6,791 bases of DNA from JBGTBQ01 sp041749275 (GTDB taxonomy: Bacteria; Acidobacteriota; Blastocatellia; Pyrinomonadales; Pyrinomonadaceae): NCBI GenBank assembly GCA_041749275.1, contig JBGTBQ010000223.1, forward strand, positions 1-6,791. The letters run 5' to 3'. The notes under the pieces are model-generated. The model saw nothing but the letters and a program-made list of their open reading frames with translations, was not told the origin of the DNA and made no database searches. A program made the translations under genes and the position numbers. Below are positions 1 through 4,802 of this stretch, piece by piece (positions within the stretch are counted from its first letter, which is position 1; every line of letters starts with the position of its first letter).

Positions 1-383
1 CGGGCGTGCGCGCCGCGTTGCGCGGCGAAGGACTCCGCGCGGACTTCTACGTCGGACTCGAAGGCGGCTTTCACTCAATCACGCTTGACGGCACGCGCCA
101 CACCTTCCTGCGCGGCTGGGCCTACGCCACGGACGACGAAGGGCGCGGCTACTACGGCGCGGCGCCCTCGGTCACGATGCCGCCGGAGATCGTCGCGCGC
201 GTCGAGCGCACCCGCCGCGAGTTGTCCGAAGTGATAGACGAGGTCGCCGGCGGCCACGACATCCGCAGCCGCGAGGGCGCGTGGGGCGTCCTCTCGCGCG
301 GCCTCTTGACGCGCTCGATGAGCTTCGAGACGGCGCTCCTCGCTGCCTTCGCGCCGTTCTACAACGCGCGGATTTACGAGTAA
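1..383 (+). CDS. DUF84/YjjX-like inosine/xanthosine triphosphatase, C-terminal part (5' end outside window)
   Basis: The reading frame is open from the window edge (first whole codon at 3) to a TAA at 381-383, so the true start lies upstream; a GTG at 6 is internal. About 126 residues are visible, against roughly 170-180 for the full family. The segment ADFYVGLEGG, a later PSVTMPPEIVARV stretch, the acidic helix ELSEVIDEVAG, and the ending GAWGVLSRGLLTRSMSFETALLAAFAPFYN match the conserved layout of the DUF84 non-canonical purine NTP phosphatases (YjjX type). Family members hydrolyse ITP and XTP to monophosphates in the cytoplasm, keeping deaminated purines out of nucleic acids. The next gene, thymidine kinase, starts 40 nt downstream on the same strand, so a shared nucleotide-metabolism transcript is plausible. 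The family call is by eye; the substrate is inferred from the family. Confidence 0.8.
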   Translation, partial: GVRAALRGEGLRADFYVGLEGGFHSITLDGTRHTFLRGWAYATDDEGRGYYGAAPSVTMPPEIVARVERTRRELSEVIDEVAGGHDIRSREGAWGVLSRGLLTRSMSFETALLAAFAPFYNARIYE

Positions 384-423
384 GACTTCCACGGAAGTTA
401 TCAATCGAAAGGTTAGATGGTAA

Positions 424-1050
424 ATGGAGAGACTCTCCGCCGATGGTAATGACGAGCATTGGGCGAGAACTGGTCACACGGCCACGGGCTGGATCGAGGT
501 CATCGCCGGTTCGATGTTCTCCGGCAAGTCCGAGGAGTTGATTCGCCGGTTGCGGCGCGCGCGCATCGCGCGGCTGAAAGTTCAGGTCTTCAAGCCGGAC
601 ATTGACGTGCGTTTCTCGAAAGACCACATTGTCTCTCACTCCGAGATGCGCCACGAGTCGGACGCGGTGAAGACCGCCGCCGAAATCCTCGCGCTCGTCC
701 GGCCCGAAACGGAAGTCGTCGGGATTGACGAGGGGCAGTTCTTCGACAACGACCTCGTCCACGTAGTCAACACGCTCGCCGCGCGCGGCGTGCGCGTCAT
801 CATCGCCGGACTCGATCAGGACTATACGGGCAAGCCCTTCGACCCGATGCCGCAGCTTCTCGCCATTGCCGAGTACATCACCAAGACGCACGCCATCTGC
901 GTCCGCTGCGGCCAGCCCGCCAACTACTCGCAGCGCATCGTTGATGTCGAGGGCCAAGTCGTCGTCGGCGCGGGCAATGCCTACGAGGCGCGCTGCCGCG
1001 CCTGCTTCGTCCCACACGCCGACGCTCCTACAAAAATGGATGACGGATGA
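424..1050 (+). CDS. tdk: Type II thymidine kinase
   Basis: This is a 208-residue cytosolic kinase that phosphorylates thymidine to dTMP with ATP (pyrimidine salvage). The P-loop GSMFSGKS is at residues 29-36. The DEGQFF motif at 102-107 carries the likely catalytic base E103. Four zinc-ligand cysteines, C159/C162 and C191/C194, lie in CVRC and CRAC. The lasso-type substrate-loop region (YSQRIVDVEGQVVVGAGNAYEARCR) is intact, so the enzyme looks functional. The conserved core begins at GWIEVIAG (residue 22), leaving a roughly 20-residue N-terminal extension. ATG 424 is used because no later in-frame start precedes the P-loop, although its ribosome site is weak. The 3' end is odd: the last codons (M-D-D-G) and the TGA lie inside the left GGATGAN array (1038-1065), so the native C-terminus may have been replaced. 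The four-helix-bundle gene follows 56 nt later on the same strand. Confidence 0.95.
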   Translation: MERLSADGNDEHWARTGHTATGWIEVIAGSMFSGKSEELIRRLRRARIARLKVQVFKPDIDVRFSKDHIVSHSEMRHESDAVKTAAEILALVRPETEVVGIDEGQFFDNDLVHVVNTLAARGVRVIIAGLDQDYTGKPFDPMPQLLAIAEYITKTHAICVRCGQPANYSQRIVDVEGQVVVGAGNAYEARCRACFVPHADAPTKMDDG

Positions 1051-1065
1051 AGGATGAGGGATGAA
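1038..1065 (+). repeat. Left GGATGAN heptamer array (inverted-repeat arm)
   Basis: These 28 nt are four consecutive GGATGAN heptamers whose seventh bases are C, A, G, A. The array is inverted relative to 1507-1534: read on the minus strand, that arm is also four GGATGAN units (A, G, G, A), giving 26/28 identity in register. Shifted by one unit, a 20-nt stretch is identical (1045-1064 versus 1515-1534). The array overlaps the end of tdk and contains its stop codon. Together the arms bracket the four-helix-bundle gene. Confidence 0.85.
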
Positions 1066-1072
1066 TAAAGCA

Positions 1073-1081
1073 TGCTATCCA
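1073..1081 (+). promoter_or_regulatory. Possible extended -10 element for the four-helix-bundle gene
   Basis: TGCTATCCA fits the TGnTATnnt pattern of an extended -10 and lies about 26-34 nt upstream of the ATG at 1107. No convincing -35 is visible; the expected position falls in the heptamer array. An identical 8-mer, TGCTATCC, sits just outside the right array (1542-1549) upstream of the next gene. It could be a promoter element shared by chance or a repeat associated with insertion. Weak evidence. Confidence 0.25.
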
Positions 1082-1093
1082 CCCATCCTCACT

Positions 1094-1100
1094 AAGGAGG
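1094..1100 (+). promoter_or_regulatory. Near-ideal Shine-Dalgarno for the four-helix-bundle gene
   Basis: AAGGAGG followed by a 6-nt spacer to ATG 1107 is an almost perfect match to the anti-Shine-Dalgarno sequence. It is clearly stronger than the sites of the neighbouring genes (tdk, the 2541 gene, the 4026 gene), and it fixes the start codon of this small gene. Confidence 0.85.
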
Positions 1101-1106
1101 TAGCAA

Positions 1107-1472
1107 ATGAAGGAGAAGGACTTAAGGAACAGAACGAAAATCTTTGCGCTTCGCATCATCAAACTTTACATAGCTCTACCAACAACCGTGGAAGCGCAAG
1201 TACTGGGCAAGCAAGTATTACGATCAGGAACGTCCGTCGGGGCGCATTATCGTGAAGCGTGCCGCGCTAAGTCCGACGCGGATTTCATCAGCAAGATTGA
1301 GGGTGGGTTGCAGGAACTCGAAGAGACGCTTTACTGGTTGGAGTTGGTTGAAGAATCCCATATCTTTCCGGCAGATCGCCTAAAACCTCTACACGACGAA
1401 ACCGGAGAGCTAATCGCAATGCTCGTGACCATAGTCAAAACAGTCAAAACAAAAGGAGAGAAGAAAGGATGA
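1107..1472 (+). CDS. Four-helix bundle protein, S23/IVP-like (23S rRNA intervening-sequence protein family)
   Basis: This 121-residue protein carries the family signature near residues 35-80: KQVLRSGTSVGAHYREACRA, then DADFISKIEGGLQELEETLYWLEL. Length and layout match S23/TIGR02436-type four-helix bundles, which were first noticed as ORFs inside 23S rRNA intervening sequences but mostly occur elsewhere. The fold is related to the accessory protein Avd of diversity-generating retroelements, but no reverse transcriptase or template repeat is visible here. Molecular function is unknown; a basic, nucleic-acid-binding bundle is the usual suggestion. ATG 1107 is set by a strong AAGGAGG. The gene is about 49% G+C (180 of 366 by hand count) against roughly 67-70% in sampled lines of neighbouring genes, which suggests transfer. 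It has its own terminator-like hairpin and sits between inverted heptamer arrays, so it looks like a self-contained cassette inserted after tdk. The lysine-rich tail (KTVKTKGEKKG) is typical of such small proteins. Confidence 0.88.
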   Translation: MKEKDLRNRTKIFALRIIKLYIALPTTVEAQVLGKQVLRSGTSVGAHYREACRAKSDADFISKIEGGLQELEETLYWLELVEESHIFPADRLKPLHDETGELIAMLVTIVKTVKTKGEKKG

Positions 1473-1481
1473 AATAAGAAC

Positions 1482-1508
1482 GCGCGACGTGCGTCGAGCA
1501 GTTTTTTT
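1482..1508 (+). terminator. Intrinsic-terminator-like hairpin after the four-helix-bundle gene
   Basis: CGAC (1485-1488) pairs with GTCG (1493-1496) across a GTGC loop. After one G/A mismatch, GC (1482-1483) pairs with GC (1498-1499). Two bases later a run of seven T begins (1502-1508). It starts 10 nt after the stop at 1472 and ends where the right heptamer array begins, so it probably ends the small gene's transcript. Confidence 0.5.
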
Positions 1509-1534
1509 CATCCCTCATCCCTCATCCTTCATCC
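1507..1534 (-). repeat. Right heptamer array (inverted copy of 1038-1065)
   Basis: These 28 nt read on the minus strand as four GGATGAN heptamers (seventh bases A, G, G, A), the inverse partner of the array at 1038-1065. The arms enclose about 440 nt containing a single gene with its own ribosome site and terminator. Such an arrangement fits a small mobilised cassette or an inserted repeat pair. No transposase is present in the window. Confidence 0.85.
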
Positions 1535-1541
1535 TTTTATG

Positions 1542-1550
1542 TGCTATCCT
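1542..1550 (+). promoter_or_regulatory. Possible extended -10 promoter for the envelope gene pair
   Basis: TGCTATCCT matches the extended -10 pattern TGnTATnnT, immediately outside the right heptamer array and about 70 nt upstream of ATG 1620. The position where a -35 would lie is inside the array, with no TTGACA-like match, so recognition would depend on the extended -10. The roughly 60-nt leader that follows ends in GAGGAG (1605-1610), the likely ribosome site. Confidence 0.35.
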
Positions 1551-1619
1551 TCTCCCCGTCACTTCCCCCGAAAATCGAACGCTCGACGAACTCTGCCTTT
1601 TAGCGAGGAGTAGCTTGCC

Positions 1620-2534
1620 ATGTGCCTTCCACGGAGAACTTTTAAGAGTCTGGCCCTCGCCGCGCTTGCGCTCGCGGCGCTGGCAAACACGGCGTGTAGC
1701 GAGGCGACCATTACGAACGCCAACACGACGACGACGAACTCCACCGTCAGCATCAACAGCTCGACGAACGCCAACATGACCACGACGACCACGACGACCG
1801 GCGCCGGCACGGTCATCGAGTCGAAGGAGCCGGAGAAGTACAGCGCGACGATGGTCTTGACCGCCGCGACCGCGGGGCAGCAGCCGCAGGCGGCGAAGAC
1901 CGAGGTCAAGGTCGCGCGCAACGGCTCCGACCGACGCTACTCGATTGACACGAAGATTCCGACCGTCGGCGAGATCATCTTTCTCGACAAGGCCGACAAA
2001 CGTTATCTGATTCTGCCGGCGCGCAAGCAATACGCCGAGTTGACGGCGGAACTGACCGGCTTCGACGTGGGCCGCTCGATGACGCCGGGCCAACTCGTCG
2101 CCTACGTCTCGCGCCAACAGGGCGTCGAGCGCGTCGGCGACGAGACGCTGAACAATCGCCCCGCCGTCAAGTACCGGCTCGCCGGCAAAACGCAGACGAG
2201 CACCACCGCCGGCGAAGTCGCGGGCGAAACCTTCATCTATGTTGATAAGGAGACGGGGCTGCCCTTGCGCGTCGAGGGCTTCGGCCAGTCCACCGGCAAC
2301 GTGCAGGGCGTGAGCGGCGGGCGAGCCGTGATTGAAACGCGCGACCTCAAGACGGAGGTGAACCCGTCGGACTTCGAGTTGCCGCAGGGCTACAGCCAGA
2401 TTACGCCCGAACAACTCAAGCAGCAGACCGCGCAGCTCATGCAGTTCGTGCAGGGCATCCTGAGCTTCCTCAGCGCGCAGGCACAGGCGGGACCCGCCGC
2501 GACTCCCGCGACCAACGCGTCGCCGGCAAGGTGA
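1620..2534 (+). CDS. Putative lipoprotein with LolA/DUF4412-like domain
   Basis: This 304-residue protein starts with a basic n-region (PRRTFK) and an Ala/Leu-rich hydrophobic stretch to A25-C26. C26 is the probable lipidation site, although the -3 residue is N, so the lipobox is imperfect. A low-complexity Asn/Thr/Ser linker (about 30-63) follows, encoded by ACG/ACC-rich codons, and presumably holds the domain away from the membrane. The domain (about 65-260) has repeated beta-like strands: IPTVGEIIFLDKADKRYLILP, NNRPAVKYRLAGK, and FIYVDKETGLPLRVEGFG. This resembles the lipid-carrier-like folds of LolA/LppX and DUF4412 proteins, where a flat sheet binds acyl chains. A C-terminal helix rich in Q and F (264-290) ends in an Ala/Pro tail. 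The start is supported by GAGGAG with 9-nt spacing. The next gene begins 6 nt after the stop, so the two are probably co-transcribed. Envelope location is well supported; the exact family and ligand are not. Confidence 0.65.
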   Translation: MCLPRRTFKSLALAALALAALANTACSEATITNANTTTTNSTVSINSSTNANMTTTTTTTGAGTVIESKEPEKYSATMVLTAATAGQQPQAAKTEVKVARNGSDRRYSIDTKIPTVGEIIFLDKADKRYLILPARKQYAELTAELTGFDVGRSMTPGQLVAYVSRQQGVERVGDETLNNRPAVKYRLAGKTQTSTTAGEVAGETFIYVDKETGLPLRVEGFGQSTGNVQGVSGGRAVIETRDLKTEVNPSDFELPQGYSQITPEQLKQQTAQLMQFVQGILSFLSAQAQAGPAATPATNASPAR

Positions 2535-2540
2535 GGGCGC

Positions 2541-3314
2541 ATGAAATACCTTCTCACACTCGTCTTCGGCGCGCTGGCAGGCGGCGCGCTCGTCTACTTT
2601 CTTTTTGTCGGCGCGCCGGGCGGCAAGCCTCTGTCGGGCGCGCCCGTCGGCGCGCCTGACCCGGCGGGCGACCCGCCGGGCACGGCCATTGTCGAACTCG
2701 ACGAGCAGTTCTTCGACACACTGCTCGGCACGGTCTTCAAAGACCTCGGCGAGCCGACCTTTCGTCTCGCGCGCGGCGGGACGCTATTCCCAACGCTTGA
2801 ACCTGAGCCGGTCGTGCGCTACGTAGAGACACAGGGCGGCGGCTGTCAGAATCAGGTGGTCGTCGCGCCCGAAGGCGGCGGTGTGCGGACGGGCGTGCGG
2901 CTGGAGAACAATCAAGTGCTCGCGCCGCTCGCCTTCAAGGGAAGCTATAATCTCCTCGGCAACTGTATGAACTTCAGCGGCACGGCGCAGGCCAACATCC
3001 AACTCAACTTCAATGCACAAGAGCAGGTGCTCGCCGGGCAGATCAACGTCGAGACCGTCAACCTCGACAACGTGTCACCCATCTTCAGCGGCCCCATCAC
3101 GGCCTTTGTGCAGAACTCGCTGAACATGAGAGTCAATCCGCTCATCCTGATGCGCGGCCAGCAGATCGGACTCAACATCCCCGTGCAGGCCACGGGCGGC
3201 ACGCTCAAAGCGCAGGCCAGAGACGTGCGCGCCGAGGTCAAGGACAAGGCGCTGCGTCTGCACATCACATATAATTTCAGCGGGGCGAAGGGCGCGGAAC
3301 AGTCACCGGGTTGA
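2541..3314 (+). CDS. Membrane-anchored periplasmic protein of unknown family
   Basis: This 257-residue protein has one N-terminal hydrophobic segment (about 3-23, a signal anchor), a Gly/Pro/Ala-rich linker (24-48), and an extracytoplasmic domain (about 49-250). The domain contains a short acidic helix (LDEQFFDTLLGTVFKDLG) and alternating strands. Its two cysteines (C102, C142) could form a disulphide. The C-terminal half (VQNSLNMRVNPLILMRGQQIGLNIPVQ, then LKAQARDVRAEVKDKALRLHITYNF) recalls lipid-binding TULIP-like or DUF1439/YceB-like proteins, where long strands line a hydrophobic groove. That is an inference from pattern, not a firm match. The gene starts 6 nt after the upstream lipoprotein stop with a weak GAGG-type ribosome site, which suggests translational coupling. 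The pair may act together in handling lipids or envelope components. A palindrome overlaps the stop codon, and a long hairpin lies 45 nt downstream. Confidence 0.6.
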   Translation: MKYLLTLVFGALAGGALVYFLFVGAPGGKPLSGAPVGAPDPAGDPPGTAIVELDEQFFDTLLGTVFKDLGEPTFRLARGGTLFPTLEPEPVVRYVETQGGGCQNQVVVAPEGGGVRTGVRLENNQVLAPLAFKGSYNLLGNCMNFSGTAQANIQLNFNAQEQVLAGQINVETVNLDNVSPIFSGPITAFVQNSLNMRVNPLILMRGQQIGLNIPVQATGGTLKAQARDVRAEVKDKALRLHITYNFSGAKGAEQSPG

Positions 3315-3327
3315 TGCGTCTCCCGGT
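3305..3327. repeat. Six-bp hairpin over the stop codon
   Basis: ACCGGG (3305-3310) and CCCGGT (3322-3327) are perfect inverse complements around an 11-nt loop that includes the TGA at 3312-3314. There is no T run after it, so it is not a typical intrinsic terminator. It may stabilise the 3' end of the mRNA or be incidental. Confidence 0.35.
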
Positions 3328-3358
3328 TAGTTGATACGGGGCAGGCTGTATTCTCAGA

Positions 3359-3440
3359 GCAGAGGGCGCGGAGTAGTCGCGGAGTACGCGGAGAAAACCT
3401 TTCTTCTCCGCGTGCTCCGCGACTACTCCGCGCCCTCTGC
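3359..3440. repeat. 37-bp near-perfect hairpin in a convergent intergenic region
   Basis: The left arm (3359-3395) and right arm (3404-3440) are inverse complements over 37 positions except one T/G (a wobble pair in RNA), with an 8-nt loop (AACCTTTC). Each arm is built from related short units (GCGGAGTA-type direct repeats), so the palindrome is modular. It separates the convergent genes ending at 3314 (+) and 3544 (-) and could stop transcription from both sides; a moderately T-rich stretch follows on the + strand only. Similar GCGGAG/CTCCGCG palindromes are dispersed in many soil bacterial genomes (general recollection, not searched). Confidence 0.85.
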
Positions 3441-3464
3441 GTTAAATCTTTTCTCTCTTAACGC
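3439..3464 (+). repeat. Second hairpin abutting the 37-bp palindrome
   Basis: GCGTTAA (3439-3445) and TTAACGC (3458-3464) form a perfect 7-bp stem around a pyrimidine-rich 12-nt loop. It shares its first two bases with the end of the long hairpin, so the two cannot both form completely. It may be a secondary part of the same dispersed repeat. From here to the minus-strand gene end at 3544 nothing else is evident apart from a short AT-rich palindrome (GTTTTCAAAAC). Confidence 0.5.
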
Positions 3465-3543
3465 TCAACCAGACAGGCCGACACGACGCGAGACAACAGC
3501 GAGGATGCCGGCGGTCGTGAAGTTTTCAAAACAGCCTTGTCGT

Positions 3544-3837
3544 CTACGCTCGCAGACTGCGGCCCGCAATCAGACGATAGACCGCGAGCACGATGATGGC
3601 GCCGATAACCGCCAGCAGCAGACTTATCAAGGTGCCCGGCTCGGCGATGTCGCCTGCGTCATTGACGGCTCGCCCGTAGCCGAACAGCGCACGCCCGACG
3701 AAGCCGCCGATGACCGCGCCGACGATGCCGAGCAGGATCGTGATGATCGCGCCGCCGGGGTCTTTGCCCGGCATGATGGCCTTCGCGATAATGCCCGCGA
3801 TCAATCCAAAGATAATCCATCCAATAATCGCTAACAT
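3544..3837 (-). CDS. GlsB/YeaQ/YmgE family small membrane protein (transglycosylase-associated)
   Basis: This 97-residue inner-membrane protein has three hydrophobic segments: about residues 2-20, 29-53 and 68-91. The glycine-patterned motif GWIIFGLIAGIIAKAIMPGK, followed by DPGG and the repeat LLGIVGAVIGGFVG, is characteristic of the transglycosylase-associated protein family (PF04226). Family members are small stress-associated membrane proteins, often induced by acid, osmotic or general stress; biochemical function is unknown. The last helix ends in an Arg-rich tail (YRLIAGRSLRA) that should face the cytoplasm. The ATG at 3837 has a strong GGAGGAGA ribosome site (complement of 3845-3852) 7 nt upstream. 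The gene converges with the envelope pair and diverges from the gene at 4026, so it is a single-gene transcript. A slightly extended loop (GYGRAVNDAGDIAEPG) separates helices two and three. Confidence 0.92.
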   Translation of the reverse strand: MLAIIGWIIFGLIAGIIAKAIMPGKDPGGAIITILLGIVGAVIGGFVGRALFGYGRAVNDAGDIAEPGTLISLLLAVIGAIIVLAVYRLIAGRSLRA

Positions 3838-3983
3838 TTCTGGTTCTCCTCCATGGGGTTGGTCAAAATATCATTGCCCTACACCCAGCGGATGACAGTG
3901 CGTACTGTTTCCGTGTCGGATGAAGGCCGCCGGAAGGGTAAAAGCAAAAGGCAGGCCAAGCAGCCTTTTCGCGCCATCGTGCC

Positions 3984-4012
3984 ATCGGATAAATTGCTCA
4001 CGAATATCCGAT
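3984..4012. promoter_or_regulatory. 8-bp inverted repeat upstream of the cysteine-block gene (operator or leader hairpin)
   Basis: ATCGGATA (3984-3991) and TATCCGAT (4005-4012) are perfect inverse complements with a 13-nt spacer, ending 13 nt before the preferred ATG at 4026 and close to its ribosome site. This position suits a repressor operator or a leader hairpin controlling translation. It is also compatible with control of the divergent gene starting at 3837. The rest of the 188-nt divergent region shows no convincing promoter by eye. Confidence 0.4.
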
Positions 4013-4025
4013 CTGGATGGAAACT

Positions 4026-4802
4026 ATGTCACAACAGAATTTCTCCGTGGATGACCTGCGTATCGCTTCGCCCTGTCCCGTCGGTTGGGAGAGCATGACG
4101 GGTGACGAGCGCGTGCGCTTCTGCCGACAGTGCGACCTGCACGTTTACAACATCTCGGAGATGACGGGCGCGGAGGTACGCGCGCTGGTCGAGAAATCCG
4201 AAGGGCGCGTTTGCGCTCGTCTGTACCGCCGCGCCGACGGCAAAGTGCTCACGCGCGACTGTCCTCTCGGCCTGCGCGCCGTCCGTCGTCGCGCGGCGCG
4301 CAGGGCGGGGGCCATGCTGGCGGCTCTCCTCAGTCTCTGCACTTCCGCCTTCGGCCAGACCTCGAACCGGAAGGACAAATCCTGCCCGACCGTCTCGCGC
4401 CTGAAGATTAAGAAGGAGACTGCTAAGGACAAGCGCGGGACATTCAGCGGCGTCGTCACGGACTCAACCGGCGCGTTCATTCCCGGCGTGTCCATCACCC
4501 TGATGGACGAGAGGACGAAAGAGAAGCTGTCGGCGCGGACGACCGACGAAGGCGAGTTCTCTATCGCGCGCGTGCCGAACGGTAAATACACCTTCGTGGC
4601 CGAGTCTCCGGGGTTTGAGAAATACGAGGCGCGGCACGTTGAGTTGAGCGCGGAGGAGTCGGCGCGGGTCGAGTTATTGTTGACGCTTGACCAAGAAACT
4701 ATCATGGTCGGCATTTTAGACGCCACTCCGCGGATTGAGAGTGGCGGCGGGACGACGGTCATCACCGGCGAGATGTTGCGGAGCCTGCCCATCCCTGAGT
4801 GA
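4026..4802 (+). CDS. Cysteine-block, membrane segment and carboxypeptidase regulatory-like domain protein
   Basis: This 258-residue protein has three parts. Residues about 14-85 form a conserved-looking cysteine block: PCPVGWESMTGDERVRFCRQC, LHVYNISEMT, GRVCARLYRRADGKVLTRDC, with cysteines 17, 33, 36, 63 and 79 that could bind metal. An arginine-rich stretch (RAVRRRAARRAG) precedes a hydrophobic segment (about 96-110), consistent with a signal anchor that leaves the cysteine block cytoplasmic. After a linker, residues about 138-222 are a carboxypeptidase regulatory-like beta-sandwich (GTFSGVVTDSTGAFIPGVSI ... TTDEGEFSIARVPNGKYTFV). The tail (TPRIESGGGTTVITGEMLRSLPIPE) looks like the linker and start of a TonB-receptor plug of the Oar type, but the protein stops there. 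Function is unknown. ATG 4026 is preferred over ATG 4017 because GGATGG (4015-4020) gives only the former usable spacing; the earlier start adds three residues. Confidence 0.72.
   Translation: MSQQNFSVDDLRIASPCPVGWESMTGDERVRFCRQCDLHVYNISEMTGAEVRALVEKSEGRVCARLYRRADGKVLTRDCPLGLRAVRRRAARRAGAMLAALLSLCTSAFGQTSNRKDKSCPTVSRLKIKKETAKDKRGTFSGVVTDSTGAFIPGVSITLMDERTKEKLSARTTDEGEFSIARVPNGKYTFVAESPGFEKYEARHVELSAEESARVELLLTLDQETIMVGILDATPRIESGGGTTVITGEMLRSLPIPE

Noticed and set aside
385..398. Hairpin ACTTCC-AC-GGAAGT between the DUF84 gene and tdk as a terminator
   Set aside because: The stem is short, the loop is only two bases unless a pair opens, and no T run follows.
172..1017. Long minus-strand open frame opposite the DUF84 and tdk genes
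   Set aside because: It is antisense to an intact, motif-complete thymidine kinase, and its protein is Arg/Gly/Ala-rich without domain patterns; long antisense frames are expected at this G+C.
1107..1472. Diversity-generating retroelement accessory gene (Avd)
   Set aside because: The fold family is related, but no reverse transcriptase, template/variable repeat pair or target gene is visible in the window.
1107..1472. A 23S rRNA intervening sequence
   Set aside because: The neighbours are protein genes and no rRNA sequence flanks the cassette.
1515..2414. Minus-strand 299-codon frame opposite the lipoprotein gene
   Set aside because: It has no recognisable motifs and an Arg-rich composition. 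The + frame has a signal sequence, lipidation cysteine and ribosome site, and is preferred.
3331..3834. Plus-strand frame across the 37-bp hairpin and opposite the GlsB-type gene
   Set aside because: It translates the palindrome and the antisense of a clear membrane protein; the product is charged, low in complexity and lacks a ribosome site.
4017..4025. Earlier ATG at 4017 as start of the cysteine-block gene
   Set aside because: No ribosome-binding sequence precedes it, while GGATGG is suitably placed for ATG 4026. The difference is only three residues.
3853..4098. Small plus-strand frame between the divergent genes
   Set aside because: It overlaps the start of the cysteine-block gene in another frame, has no family pattern, and its ATG falls within the complement of the minus-strand gene's ribosome site.
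4145..4792. Minus-strand 215-codon frame opposite the carboxypeptidase-regulatory-like gene
   Set aside because: It is a shadow of a gene with recognisable cysteine block and beta-sandwich domain.
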